From NCBI GenBank assembly GCA_947484245.1, contig CANKOT010000008.1, forward strand, positions 1 through 42,112: DNA of 42,112 nt, given 5' to 3'. Under the pieces are notes generated by a model. That model worked only from the letters and a program-made list of their open reading frames with translations, had not been told where the DNA came from and did no database searches. The translations under genes and the position numbers were made by a program. This DNA is from Comamonadaceae bacterium. GTDB taxonomy: Bacteria; Pseudomonadota; Gammaproteobacteria; Burkholderiales; Burkholderiaceae. Shown one piece after another: positions 26,122-35,343 of this stretch (position 1 is the stretch's first letter; each line of letters opens with the position of its first letter).

Positions 26122-27264
26122 TTAGCTCAGGGTCACTGCCGAGCTGATCACGCCACCGCCTAAGCAAACTTCGCCGTCATACAGCACGGCACTTTGCCCA
26201 GGGGTGACGGCCCATTGGTTTTCATCGAAGCTCAAATAAAATGCAGATGAAAACGGAGATGAAAACCCTGGCTCGTGGGGTGCTTGAAAAGTACAAGCCG
26301 CATCGGCTTGGCGATAGCGTGTTTTGGCGGCGTAGTGTCCTGCAACTGGCGCTGCGCCTGAACACCAACTGGCATCGGCAGCTTCAAGTTGGGGTGACAG
26401 CAACCAAGGATGGTCGTGGCCTTGCACCACCCACAAAATATTTTGAGCCATGTCTTTGCGTGCCACAAACCAAGGCGTGTGCTCACCCCCACCGCGTTGC
26501 GCACCTTTTTCTTTGATGCCACCGATGCCCAAGCCTTGACGCTGCCCCAAGGTGTAAAAACTCAAGCCAACGTGTTTGCCAATAGTGCGTCCGCTAGGGT
26601 CTTTGATGGGGCCCGGCTCTTTGGAGATGTAGCGGTTTAAAAAATCTCTGAAGGGTCGCTCGCCGATGAAGCAAATGCCTGTGGAGTCTTTCTTCTTGGC
26701 GTTAGGCAGGCCAATTTCTTCCGCAATTTGGCGCACTTGCGTTTTAAGCAACTCGCCAACCGGAAACAAAGTTTTGGACAATTGCGCTTGGTTCAAACGA
26801 TGCAAAAAGTAACTCTGATCTTTGCTATTGTCCAAGCCTTTGAGCAATTCGTGCAGCCCTGTCGCTTCATTCAGGCGAACGCGGGCGTAATGGCCTGTTG
26901 CAATTTTATCTGCACCCACCTGCATGGCGTGGTCTAAGAAAGATTTGAATTTGATTTCGGCATTGCACAAAATATCGGGGTTGGGCGTGCGGCCAACTTG
27001 GTACTCTCGCAAAAATTCTGCAAACACGCGGTCTTTGTAATCGGCGGCAAAGTTGACGTGTTCAATCTCGATGCCCACCACATCGGCTACGGCTGCGGCA
27101 TCGACAAAGTCGATGTTGGCAGCGCAAAACTCGCTGTCATCGTCGTCTTCCCAATTTTTCATGAAAATGCCCACCACTTCGTGGCCTTGCTTTTTCAATA
27201 AGTGAGCAGTGACTGCGGAGTCGACCCCGCCAGACAAACCCACAACAATTCGGTGATGCTTCAT
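26122..27264 (-). CDS. mnmA: tRNA 2-thiouridine(34) synthase MnmA
   Basis: MnmA activates U34 of Lys, Glu and Gln tRNAs with ATP and inserts sulfur relayed from IscS through the Tus proteins. The 380-residue protein has the PP-loop [10 protein letters not shown] (9-18), the nucleophile in NPDILCN (Cys100), the persulfide Cys in [10 protein letters not shown] (Cys198), ATGHYAR, and the C-terminal beta-barrel ending [15 protein letters not shown]. The region around residues 265-345 is somewhat longer than in E. coli MnmA (368 residues), with a Ser/Pro-rich insert ([12 protein letters not shown]). It is convergent with tcuB and divergent from the lytic transglycosylase gene. Confidence 0.97.
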   Translation of the reverse strand: MKHHRIVVGLSGGVDSAVTAHLLKKQGHEVVGIFMKNWEDDDDSEFCAANIDFVDAAAVADVVGIEIEHVNFAADYKDRVFAEFLREYQVGRTPNPDILCNAEIKFKSFLDHAMQVGADKIATGHYARVRLNEATGLHELLKGLDNSKDQSYFLHRLNQAQLSKTLFPVGELLKTQVRQIAEEIGLPNAKKKDSTGICFIGERPFRDFLNRYISKEPGPIKDPSGRTIGKHVGLSFYTLGQRQGLGIGGIKEKGAQRGGGEHTPWFVARKDMAQNILWVVQGHDHPWLLSPQLEAADASWCSGAAPVAGHYAAKTRYRQADAACTFQAPHEPGFSSPFSSAFYLSFDENQWAVTPGQSAVLYDGEVCLGGGVISSAVTLS

Positions 27265-27309
27265 GGCCTCAATTATCCCTTGATCTATCTATCTATACTT
27301 GCAGGCATC

Positions 27310-28059
27310 ATGTTGCCCGATTCACCCCCAACCGCCTTTGCCAAATTGAGACGGGCCGTCAATATCTTTGTGAAGGATGTGGGCAAGGGCGTGTTCACCA
27401 TCACGCACAGTGGCCTGGCCATGGTGGGCCTGGTGCTTGTCATGGGCGTCAGCGTGGCCCTGTTTCGACCAGACATCTTGGCCCAAACAGAATCCACGGT
27501 GTATGAGTTGCTGCGATCCCGACAATTCAGCTTGTGGTGGGAGCCTCAAAACACGGCCGAAAGAGCCACCGCCACGGATTTAAAGGACATCCCTGGCAAG
27601 CAAGCGGCTGTGGCCGCTTGGCTGGCAAGCAAATACCGGGTGGCCCCTGAGCCCATGGCCGCCTTGGTGGCCGAGGCTTATGTGTTGTCCAACACCACCA
27701 AAATCAAGCCGCACCTCATTTTGTCAGTGATGGCCATTGAGTCGAGTTTCCACCCCTACATCCAAAGCCCAGCGGGTGCCCAAGGCTTGATGCAGGTGAT
27801 GACGGACATTCATGTCAAAAAATATGAAAAGTATGGCGGAAAGCTGGCTGCTTTTGACCCCCTGACCAATATGCGAGTGGGGACGCAGGTCCTTCAAGAA
27901 TACATCCGCTTGAAGGGCGGCGTGACGGAAGATGGCCTGCTTTTCTACCTGGGAGGCGATGCTGTGCAAAGTGACACGGGTTATGTGGCCAAAGTTCTGG
28001 CAGAGGAAGCTCGTTTGGATCAGGTGGCAGCGGGTCAAACAGTGAGTGCCTTGCCCTGA
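27310..28059 (+). CDS. Membrane-anchored lytic transglycosylase domain protein
   Basis: This predicted murein lytic transglycosylase cleaves glycan strands to anhydro-muropeptides. The 249-residue protein has one membrane segment (about residues 33-51, GLAMVGLVLVMGVSVALF) and a periplasmic SLT domain: ILSVMAIESSFHPY with catalytic Glu144, then SPAGAQGLMQVM (153-164), and a later YLGGD where family 1 members usually have YNxG. The frame opens at 27202, overlapping the divergent mnmA start; the ATG at 27310 is chosen because it leaves a normal short cytoplasmic tail. Its target in the cell cycle is unknown. Confidence 0.9.
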   Translation: MLPDSPPTAFAKLRRAVNIFVKDVGKGVFTITHSGLAMVGLVLVMGVSVALFRPDILAQTESTVYELLRSRQFSLWWEPQNTAERATATDLKDIPGKQAAVAAWLASKYRVAPEPMAALVAEAYVLSNTTKIKPHLILSVMAIESSFHPYIQSPAGAQGLMQVMTDIHVKKYEKYGGKLAAFDPLTNMRVGTQVLQEYIRLKGGVTEDGLLFYLGGDAVQSDTGYVAKVLAEEARLDQVAAGQTVSALP

Positions 28060-28068
28060 AACCTTTGC

Positions 28069-28092
28069 TGCAGCGAAACAGCTGTATTTTTT
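28069..28092 (+). terminator. Probable terminator of the lytic transglycosylase gene
   Basis: TGCAGC and GCTGTA pair (one G-T wobble) around GAAACA, followed by six T. It lies 10 bases after the stop. Confidence 0.55.
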
Positions 28093-28197
28093 GTCATGCA
28101 AGATTGAGTTTCAATGCGTGTGCATTTGCCACACCCTTTTGATTTATCAAGCACAATAGCGGCAATTTTAAGGTTTGTAAGCATTCAGGAGACATTT

Positions 28198-29328
28198 ATG
28201 CGCATTGGCGTACCTGCCGAAACCCGACTTGGCGAGACCCGTGTCGCCATGACGCCCGAAACGGCCAAAAAGTTAAAAGCACAAGGACATACCTTGCTCG
28301 TTCAGTCTGGCGCAGGCCTATCGGCCAGCGTGACCGATGCAGCCTACGAAGCCGCTGGTGCAGAAATCACCGATGCAGCAGGGGCCTTGGCTTGCGAAGT
28401 GGTGCTTAAAGTAAGTGCCCCAAGCGCTGCTGAGTTGACGCACATGAAGTCGGGCGCCGCCTTGGTGGGCATGCTGAACCCGTTTGACGCTGAAGGCCTC
28501 ACCAAACTGGCCGCCGCGGGCCTCACCAGCTTTGCCTTGGAAGCGGCCCCTCGCACCACGCGGGCGCAAAGCATGGACGTGTTGTCATCGCAAGCCAACA
28601 TTGCAGGCTACAAGGCCGTCATGGTGGCCGCCGACAAATACCAACGCTTCTTCCCGATGCTGATGACGGCCGCTGGCACTGTCAAAGCGGCGCGCGTTGT
28701 CATTTTGGGTGTGGGTGTGGCGGGCTTGCAAGCCATTGCCACGGCCAAGCGATTGGGTGCGGTCATTGAAGCTTCCGATGTGCGCCCCAGCGTGAAAGAA
28801 CAAGTGGAATCTTTGGGCGGTAAATTCATTGACGTCCCCTACGAAACCGCAGAAGAAAAAGAAGCGGCTGAAGGTGTGGGTGGCTATGCACGCCCCATGC
28901 CGCCCAGCTGGCTAGAGCGCCAAAAAGTGGAAGTGGCCAAGCGCGTGGCCATGGCCGACGTGGTCATTTCGACCGCGCTCATTCCCGGCCGCGCAGCCCC
29001 TGTGCTGGTGACCGAAGACATGGTTAAAAGCATGAAGCCAGGCTCGGTCGTGGTTGACATTGCCGCAGGCAAAGCGGCTGACGGCGTGGGCGGCAATTGC
29101 GTGCTCACCGAAGCTGGCAAAACGGTTGTGAAGCATGGCGTGACCTTGGTGGGTGAAACCAATTTGCCCGCACTGGTAGCGGCCGATGCCTCAGCTTTGT
29201 ATGCCCGCAATGTGCTCGACTTTTTGAAACTGGTGCTCACCAAAGAAGGTGAATTCAAAGTGGACATGGAAGACGACATCGTGGCGGCTTGTTTGATGAC
29301 GCAGGGCGGCGACGTCAAGCGCAAATAA
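28198..29328 (+). CDS. pntAA: Proton-translocating NAD(P) transhydrogenase subunit alpha, part 1 (PntAA)
   Basis: This soluble NAD(H)-binding domain I belongs to the transhydrogenase that uses the proton gradient to reduce NADP with NADH. The 376-residue protein starts MRIGVPAETRLGETRVAMTP and contains SSQANIAGYKA (Gln132, at the hydride-transfer site) and the Rossmann loop ILGVGVAGLQAI (169-180). An upstream ATG at 28114 is in frame, but CAGGAGAC directly precedes the ATG at 28198. Alpha is split here into two genes (pntAA, pntAB), unlike the fused E. coli PntA. The order pntAA-pntAB-pntB-fadD suggests one transcript. Confidence 0.96.
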   Translation: MRIGVPAETRLGETRVAMTPETAKKLKAQGHTLLVQSGAGLSASVTDAAYEAAGAEITDAAGALACEVVLKVSAPSAAELTHMKSGAALVGMLNPFDAEGLTKLAAAGLTSFALEAAPRTTRAQSMDVLSSQANIAGYKAVMVAADKYQRFFPMLMTAAGTVKAARVVILGVGVAGLQAIATAKRLGAVIEASDVRPSVKEQVESLGGKFIDVPYETAEEKEAAEGVGGYARPMPPSWLERQKVEVAKRVAMADVVISTALIPGRAAPVLVTEDMVKSMKPGSVVVDIAAGKAADGVGGNCVLTEAGKTVVKHGVTLVGETNLPALVAADASALYARNVLDFLKLVLTKEGEFKVDMEDDIVAACLMTQGGDVKRK

Positions 29329-29373
29329 GCCCTCACCTTCCAACCTTATTTAAAATAGAAACCGGAGATCTCC

Positions 29374-29697
29374 ATGGAAGCAGTGTCCCCCACCCTTCTC
29401 AACTTGATTATTTTTGTGCTGGCCATCTATGTGGGTTACCACGTGGTCTGGACCGTCACCCCCGCGCTTCATACGCCTTTGATGGCGGTGACCAATGCCA
29501 TCTCGGCCATCGTCATTGTGGGTGCCATGTTGGCAGCCGCGCTCACGGAAACCACGCTGGGTAAAACCATGGGTGTGCTGGCGGTAGCGCTGGCTGCCGT
29601 CAATGTGTTTGGCGGCTTTTTGGTCACGCGGCGCATGCTAGAAATGTTCAAAAAGAAAGAAAAGAAAGTCGTGACTTCTGAAGGAGACAAAGCATGA
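29374..29697 (+). CDS. pntAB: NAD(P) transhydrogenase subunit alpha, part 2 (PntAB)
   Basis: This small membrane subunit of 107 residues corresponds to the C-terminal transmembrane part of fused PntA. Three hydrophobic helices are visible (LIIFVLAIYVGYHVVW, NAISAIVIVGAMLAAAL, MGVLAVALAAVNVFGGFLV), the last followed by RRMLEMFKKKEKK. GGAGATCTCC precedes the ATG. The stop overlaps the pntB start as ATGA, which couples translation of the membrane subunits. Confidence 0.95.
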   Translation: MEAVSPTLLNLIIFVLAIYVGYHVVWTVTPALHTPLMAVTNAISAIVIVGAMLAAALTETTLGKTMGVLAVALAAVNVFGGFLVTRRMLEMFKKKEKKVVTSEGDKA

Positions 29698-31133
29698 GCA
29701 TGGACCTTGTCACCTTGCTGTATTTGATAGCCAGCGTTTGTTTCATTCAAGCCTTGAAAGGCTTGTCGCACCCCACAACTTCCATTCGCGGCAATGTCTT
29801 TGGCATGATCGGCATGCTCATTGCTGCGCTGACCACGGCCGCTTTGATTGTGGAGTTATCAGGTGGTCAGGCTGCCGGCATGATTTATGTCTTCGGTGGT
29901 TTGGTGGTGGGCGGCAGTTTGGGTGCCTACATGGCACAAAAAGTTGAAATGACCAAAATGCCAGAGCTCGTGGCGTTCATGCACAGCATGATTGGTTTGG
30001 CTGCAGTGTTCATTGCCATTGCAGCAGTGGTCGAGCCCTATGCCTTCAGCATCGTCACCAAAGCGGCTGATGGCACAGTGCCCCCCATTCCCAAAGGCAA
30101 CTTGTTAGAGTTGTTCTTGGGTGCAGCCATTGGCGCCATCACCTTCAGCGGCTCGGTCATTGCATTTGGCAAGCTGTCAGGCAAGTACAAATTCCGTTTG
30201 TTTCAAGGTGCTCCCGTGCAATTTGCCGGCCAGCACAAATTGAATTTGATCTTGGGCTTGGCGACCGTGGGCTTGGGCTTGGTCTTCATGTTCACCGAAA
30301 ACTGGGCCGCTTTCTTTGCCATGTTGGCCCTGGCATTTGTCATGGGCGTGCTCATCATCATCCCAATCGGCGGTGCCGACATGCCGGTGGTGGTGTCCAT
30401 GCTCAACAGCTACTCCGGTTGGGCGGCTGCTGGCATTGGCTTCAGCTTGAACAACAGCATGTTGATCATTGCCGGTTCTTTGGTGGGTTCATCGGGCGCC
30501 ATCCTGTCCTACATCATGTGCAAGGCCATGAACCGCTCGTTCTTCAACGTCATCTTGGGCGGCTTTGGTGGTGAAGCTGCTACAGCCGTTGGTGGTGCTC
30601 AAGAGCAACGACCCGTCAAGACCGGCAGTGCAGACGACGCCGCATTCGTTTTGGGCAATGCCGAAACCGTGGTCATCGTGCCCGGTTATGGTTTGGCCGT
30701 GGCTCGTGCACAGCACGCTGTCAAAGAGTTGGCCGCCAAGCTGACCGAAAAAGGCATCACCGTGAAGTACGCCATTCACCCAGTAGCGGGCCGCATGCCG
30801 GGTCACATGAACGTGTTGTTGGCTGAAGCTGAAGTGCCTTACGACCAAGTGTTCGAAATGGAAGACATCAACGGCGAATTTGGCCAAGCCGATGTAGCCA
30901 TTATTTTGGGTGCCAACGATGTGGTGAACCCTGCTGCGCACATCAAGGGCAGCGCTATTTATGGCATGCCTATTTTGGAAGCCTACAAAGCCAAAACCAT
31001 CATCGTCAACAAACGCTCGATGGCCGCAGGTTATGCGGGCTTAGACAATGAACTGTTCTACATGGACAAAACCATGATGGTGTTTGGTGACGCCAAGAAA
31101 GTGGTGGAAGATATGGTGAAAGCGATCGAGTGA
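29694..31133 (+). CDS. pntB: NAD(P) transhydrogenase subunit beta (PntB)
   Basis: PntB supplies most of the proton channel and the NADP(H)-binding domain III. The 479-residue protein has about nine membrane helices followed by the soluble domain. That domain shows VVIVPGYGLAVARAQHAV (Rossmann-like), YAIHPVAGRMPGHMNVLLAEA, GANDVVNPAA and VNKRSMAAGYAGLDNELF, all typical. The ATG overlaps the pntAB stop (ATGA). Its stop shares one base with the fadD start (TGATG), so fadD is also coupled. Confidence 0.97.
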   Translation: MSMDLVTLLYLIASVCFIQALKGLSHPTTSIRGNVFGMIGMLIAALTTAALIVELSGGQAAGMIYVFGGLVVGGSLGAYMAQKVEMTKMPELVAFMHSMIGLAAVFIAIAAVVEPYAFSIVTKAADGTVPPIPKGNLLELFLGAAIGAITFSGSVIAFGKLSGKYKFRLFQGAPVQFAGQHKLNLILGLATVGLGLVFMFTENWAAFFAMLALAFVMGVLIIIPIGGADMPVVVSMLNSYSGWAAAGIGFSLNNSMLIIAGSLVGSSGAILSYIMCKAMNRSFFNVILGGFGGEAATAVGGAQEQRPVKTGSADDAAFVLGNAETVVIVPGYGLAVARAQHAVKELAAKLTEKGITVKYAIHPVAGRMPGHMNVLLAEAEVPYDQVFEMEDINGEFGQADVAIILGANDVVNPAAHIKGSAIYGMPILEAYKAKTIIVNKRSMAAGYAGLDNELFYMDKTMMVFGDAKKVVEDMVKAIE

Positions 31134-32815
31134 TGACGGCAGAACGCGTTTGGTTAGAAAGTTACCCTGAGGGTGTACCGACTGACATAGACGCTTCTGA
31201 GTATGAGTCCTTGGTGGGCTTGATGGCAGAGAGTTTTGCCAAATACGCTCAGCGCACCGCCTACAGTTTCATGGGGCAGGACATCAGTTATGAAGAAACC
31301 GATGTCAAAAGCCAATCCCTGGCTGCCTATTTTCAGTCCTTGGGACTGCAAAAAGGCGATCGCGTCGCCATCATGATGCCCAATGTGCCGCAGTATCCTG
31401 TGGCCGTTGCGGCTATTTTGCGAGCCGGCTTGGTGGTGGTCAATGTCAATCCACTTTACACGCCGCGTGAGCTTGAGCACCAATTGACAGACGCTGGCGC
31501 CAAAGCCATTGTGATCGTTGAAAACTTTGCCATCACCTTGCAAAAGTGCATCAAGCAAACGCAAGTCAAACACATTGTGATGTGCGCCATGGGCGACATG
31601 CTGAACTGGCCAAAATCGGCGGTGGTCAACTTCGTGGTTCGCAACATGAAAAACTTGGTGCCAGAATTTCACCTCTACGGGGCCGTGAAATTCAACCAGG
31701 CTTTGCGAGTTGGCAGTGAAGTCAGGTTTCGTCCGCCCACTGTCACCGCAGAAGACATTGCCTTGTTGCAGTACACGGGCGGAACAACGGGGATCTCCAA
31801 GGGCGCTGTTCTTTTGCATCGCAACGTCATTGCCAATTTGTTGCAATCCGAAGCTTGGAACCAACCCGTGATGAAGCGGGTGCCCGTCAACGAACAACCC
31901 ACGTCGGTGTGTGCTTTGCCGCTGTATCACATCTTCGCTTTCACGGTGAACATGATGCTGGGCATGCGCACGGGCGGGAAAAATATATTGATCCCCAATC
32001 CGCGAGATTTGCCCGCTGTTTTGAACGAGTTGTCCAAGCAAACTTTTCACAGCTTTCCTGCAGTCAACACCTTGTTCAACGGTTTGGCCAATCACCCCGA
32101 CTTTGACAAAGTCAATTGGAAAAATCTCAAGGTCTCGGTGGGCGGTGGCATGGCGGTCACCAGTGCTGTGGCCGCTTTGTGGTTGCAAAAAACGGGCTGC
32201 CCCATTTGTGAAGGCTATGGCTTGTCTGAAACCAGCCCTTCTGCCAGTTGCAACCCCACCACCAGCACGCAGTTCACGGGCACCATTGGTGTGCCTTTGC
32301 CCAGCACCTTCATGAAGTTGTTAGACGATGAGGGCAATGAGGTGACAGAGTGGGGTCAGCCTGGCGAAATTGCCATCAAGGGACCGCAAGTCATGGCGGG
32401 TTATTGGCAGCGGCCTGATGAAACGTCACGTTGCATGACACCTGATGCTTATTTCAAATCAGGTGACATTGGCATTTGCGATGCACGCGGTTTTTTCAAA
32501 ATTGTCGACCGCAAGAAAGACATGATCTTGGTCAGTGGCTTCAACGTCTACCCGAACGATGTCGAAGAAACAGCGTCCTTGTGCCCAGGTGTGCTGGAGT
32601 GCGCCGCGGTTGGCATGCCCGACGAAAAAACAGGCGAAGCTGTGAAGTTGGTCATCGTGAAAAAAGACCCAACACTGACAGAGCGGGCTGTTCTTGAGTA
32701 TTGCCGTGCCAATATGACGGCTTACAAGCAACCCAAGGTAATTGAGTTCAGAGACGAGCTGCCCAAAACTGCGGTTGGCAAAATCTTAAGGCGCGAGTTG
32801 CGCAATGTACCCTGA
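31133..32815 (+). CDS. Long-chain fatty acid-CoA ligase (FadD-type)
   Basis: This adenylate-forming enzyme activates fatty acids to acyl-CoA with ATP, at the inner membrane face. The 560-residue protein shows the ATP loop LLQYTGGTTGISKGA (211-225), the linker PICEGYGLSETSP, then YFKSGDIGICDARGFFKIVDRKKD and the catalytic Lys motif PKTAVGKILRREL at the end. The ATG at 31133 overlaps the pntB stop by one base; a GTG three bases earlier is also in frame. Linking fadD to transhydrogenase genes is unusual functionally, but both concern the reducing balance of lipid metabolism (inference). FadD is the closest named homologue; chain-length preference is not readable. Confidence 0.92.
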   Translation: MTAERVWLESYPEGVPTDIDASEYESLVGLMAESFAKYAQRTAYSFMGQDISYEETDVKSQSLAAYFQSLGLQKGDRVAIMMPNVPQYPVAVAAILRAGLVVVNVNPLYTPRELEHQLTDAGAKAIVIVENFAITLQKCIKQTQVKHIVMCAMGDMLNWPKSAVVNFVVRNMKNLVPEFHLYGAVKFNQALRVGSEVRFRPPTVTAEDIALLQYTGGTTGISKGAVLLHRNVIANLLQSEAWNQPVMKRVPVNEQPTSVCALPLYHIFAFTVNMMLGMRTGGKNILIPNPRDLPAVLNELSKQTFHSFPAVNTLFNGLANHPDFDKVNWKNLKVSVGGGMAVTSAVAALWLQKTGCPICEGYGLSETSPSASCNPTTSTQFTGTIGVPLPSTFMKLLDDEGNEVTEWGQPGEIAIKGPQVMAGYWQRPDETSRCMTPDAYFKSGDIGICDARGFFKIVDRKKDMILVSGFNVYPNDVEETASLCPGVLECAAVGMPDEKTGEAVKLVIVKKDPTLTERAVLEYCRANMTAYKQPKVIEFRDELPKTAVGKILRRELRNVP

Positions 32816-32838
32816 GTCTGCGCTATCAAAACGACAGC

Positions 32839-33825
32839 CTACTTGAGCCAACCACGCCTGCGGAAATACCACATCGGCACTACCGCACTGGCCACCATGA
32901 GGCACAGCGCATACGGATAGCCCCACTTTTGCGACAGCTCAGGCATGTACTGAAAGTTCATGCCGTACAAACTGGCAATGAGGGTTGGCGGTAGCAAAGC
33001 CACACTGGCCACCGAAAAAATCTTGATGATCTTGTTCTGGTTGATGTTGATGAAACCCACGGTGGCGTCCATCAAGAAGTTGATTTTTTCAAACAAAAAC
33101 TCGGTGTGTGAATCGAGCGAGTCAATGTCGCGCAAAATTTGGCGCGCTTCTTCAAACTGCTCTGCGTTCAGCATCTTGCTGCGCATCATGAAGCTCACCG
33201 CGCGGCGGGTGTCCATCACGTTGCGGCGAATGCGGCTGTTCAAATCTTCTTGGCGAGCAATGGCGCCCAGCACTTCGCCGGCCATGGCGTCGGTCACGTC
33301 GCCAGAGAGCACCAGTTTGCCGGCAATTTCCAATTTGTCGTAAATGTTTTCCAAAGTGTCTGCGGAGTATTCGGCATCAGCGTCGAACAACTTCAGCAAG
33401 ACTTCTTTGGCGTCTTCCAACAAGCCAGGTGCGCGGCGCGCGCGCAAACGCAGCAAGCGAAACACGGGCACGTCTTCGTCGTGAATGGAAAACAGAACCC
33501 CCATGCTGCGCAGGTCTGCGTTTTGCAGATTCAGAATGAACGCACAGCGAACCGTGCGCGGCTCGTCCTCGTCTGCAATTAAAAAGTCAGAGCGAATGTG
33601 CAACTCGCCGTTGTCTTCTTCGTAAAAGCGCGCAGACTCTTCAATGTCCTCGTCCATCGCATCTTCTGGAATCGACAGACCATAGTATTGTTTGATCCAA
33701 CGTTTTTCTTCGACTGTGGGCGATTCGAGGTCGACCCAAATAGGTTGAAACTTGGACAGCTCTTCCAGAGATTCAATCTCTTCCTGAACGAGGCGGCCGT
33801 TGGCCAGAGTAAAAATGTTGAGCAT
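32839..33825 (-). CDS. corA: Magnesium/cobalt transporter CorA
   Basis: CorA is a pentameric inner-membrane channel for Mg2+ (and Co2+). The 328-residue protein has a large acidic cytoplasmic N-terminal domain and two C-terminal membrane helices. The first helix (KIFSVASVALLPPTLIASLYGMN) ends in the invariant GMN motif at 288-290, followed by a short loop with PELSQKWGYP and the second helix with the basic tail FRRRGWLK. AAGGAGAT precedes the ATG. It is convergent with fadD; no terminator is seen in the 23-base gap. Confidence 0.96.
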   Translation of the reverse strand: MLNIFTLANGRLVQEEIESLEELSKFQPIWVDLESPTVEEKRWIKQYYGLSIPEDAMDEDIEESARFYEEDNGELHIRSDFLIADEDEPRTVRCAFILNLQNADLRSMGVLFSIHDEDVPVFRLLRLRARRAPGLLEDAKEVLLKLFDADAEYSADTLENIYDKLEIAGKLVLSGDVTDAMAGEVLGAIARQEDLNSRIRRNVMDTRRAVSFMMRSKMLNAEQFEEARQILRDIDSLDSHTEFLFEKINFLMDATVGFININQNKIIKIFSVASVALLPPTLIASLYGMNFQYMPELSQKWGYPYALCLMVASAVVPMWYFRRRGWLK

Positions 33826-34024
33826 GGCAGATCTCCTTCAACCCCAAAAACGGGGCCAAGTGTTCGATAAGGCGGCATTGAGGGTCAAGCAGCTTTCGAA
33901 CGACTGGCATGGCTGCATGCGCGCTTTGTGTGGCGCTGGGTGCAGCAAGGAGACCATCTCATTCGAAAGCTACCAACTAGGGTGGCTTTCCACGGAGCAA
34001 ACTCCAAAATAATGATGGGTCGGA

Positions 34025-35305
34025 TTATGGCACTGAATCTGTGAAAAAATCCAAGAGCTCATCTTTGCGCTGCGCCACGTCGTTCGCGCCAAGCGCCATC
34101 AGCGCGCGTAAAAATCCAGGCTCGAACAAAAGATAACTTGCCAAACCGGCACCCGAGCCCTTGAGCGCACCTAAGCCTTCCAAGACGCGAAGCATAGACC
34201 GCGGCAACTCATGCACATGGGCTTGTGCCAAGGCATCGAGTGATTCGCTGGGTTGCATGGCCAAAACCTCGACCTCTCGGAACGGCAGTGCTTGTGCCAG
34301 GGCCGGGCTGTGGTGCTCTAAAAGGTGAGATTTAAGTTGTTGAATGCTTTGATTCACGCGCTGCACTTGCTCCACATCGGCCAGCAAGGTGTCATTGAAA
34401 ACACTCGCCATGGCGTGGCCTGCAATGTTGCCAAGACTGGGTCTCTTTTTGCTGAAGGCCGATCCACTGACATCGCGTGTGTGTTGTCCGATGCTGGCGC
34501 GTTGAGGCTGTCCAACCCCAATCGCCAAAATTTTGTTGGCACCCAAGTGCACTGCGGGCGACAGGGGCGAGCTCTGGCGCATGGAGCCATCGCCAAAGAA
34601 CTCCATGTTGCCATCGACCCAAAGAGGCGTGGCAGGAAATAAAAAAGGGATGGCGCTAGAAGCCATCAAGTGTTCGATGGTGATGTCTTGCAACTCAGCG
34701 CGGCGCCCTGGGCGGTTCCAAGCCTGCGGACTTTGCAGAAGGTGGGTTTGGCAAAATGTCCAGTGCACGCCTGTGGTGTAACTGGAAGCCGTCACCGCCA
34801 AGGCGTTCAAATCACCTCTCGACAAAGCCAATTCAATGTTGTTGAGCGCAATTCGCCGATGCAAGGTGTCGACCAAAGGCATGCTGTCTAAGGCGGCGCC
34901 TTGTTTGCGAGCCGACAAGGTGACGCCCAGTGCGGTTGCCCACCGGCTGAATTTGGCTAAAGGGGTATCGGGCAAGTGGTACACCAAATGAGAGTGAAGG
35001 CCGTGCCAGAACTCACCCAGACCTTCCAGCGCGTCTAGGCCGTCAATGGCTTTGCTTGCCAAATAAGTGGCATTGAGTGCGCCTGCCGATGTGCCCACCA
35101 AGACTTGAAAGGGGAACGCCTTTTGCAATTTGAATGTCGCAGGGGCTTGCGTCTTGAGCAGGGCAGCCAATGCCTGCAACACGCCGGCTTGATAGGCCGT
35201 GCGAGCGCCGCCCCCCATGAGAACCAGTCCGCGAGTGATTTCGCCAGAAGCTTGGCCCGAGCGGCCCCTTTTGGAGGCAGTCTGTGTAAGGTCATCCAGG
35301 TGCAT
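34025..35305 (-). CDS. Patatin-like phospholipase family protein
   Basis: This is a predicted lipid acyl hydrolase with a Ser-Asp dyad. The 426-residue protein shows the oxyanion loop LVLMGGGARTAYQAGVL (27-43), the nucleophile elbow GTSAG (Ser73) and FGDGS with Asp239 (the dyad Asp, DGS here instead of DGG/DGA). A long C-terminal region of about 170 residues with Leu-rich helices follows, common in bacterial cytosolic patatins of this type. No signal peptide is seen. It is divergent from the MFS gene at 35344 (38-base gap). Substrate and role are unknown; the nearby fadD and GDSL genes are not in the same transcript. Confidence 0.92.
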   Translation of the reverse strand: MHLDDLTQTASKRGRSGQASGEITRGLVLMGGGARTAYQAGVLQALAALLKTQAPATFKLQKAFPFQVLVGTSAGALNATYLASKAIDGLDALEGLGEFWHGLHSHLVYHLPDTPLAKFSRWATALGVTLSARKQGAALDSMPLVDTLHRRIALNNIELALSRGDLNALAVTASSYTTGVHWTFCQTHLLQSPQAWNRPGRRAELQDITIEHLMASSAIPFLFPATPLWVDGNMEFFGDGSMRQSSPLSPAVHLGANKILAIGVGQPQRASIGQHTRDVSGSAFSKKRPSLGNIAGHAMASVFNDTLLADVEQVQRVNQSIQQLKSHLLEHHSPALAQALPFREVEVLAMQPSESLDALAQAHVHELPRSMLRVLEGLGALKGSGAGLASYLLFEPGFLRALMALGANDVAQRKDELLDFFTDSVP

Positions 35306-35343
35306 GCCTGAATGATAGAGTCAGAGCTTCAGGAAAACCACCC

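Noticed and set aside
26117..26129. TGAGCTTAGCTCA palindrome at the tcuB-mnmA junction as a terminator
   Set aside because: It spans both stop codons but has no T run in either direction and a one-base centre; it may be coincidental from the two stop regions.
28114..28197. Upstream ATG start for pntAA at 28114
   Set aside because: The added 28 residues are not homologous to PntAA, and a clear Shine-Dalgarno precedes the ATG at 28198.
31154..32188. 344-codon open frame on the minus strand opposite fadD
   Set aside because: It lies wholly inside a well-conserved gene, its protein is His/Gln-rich with no recognisable family, and it has no plausible start signals. It is a by-product of codon bias.
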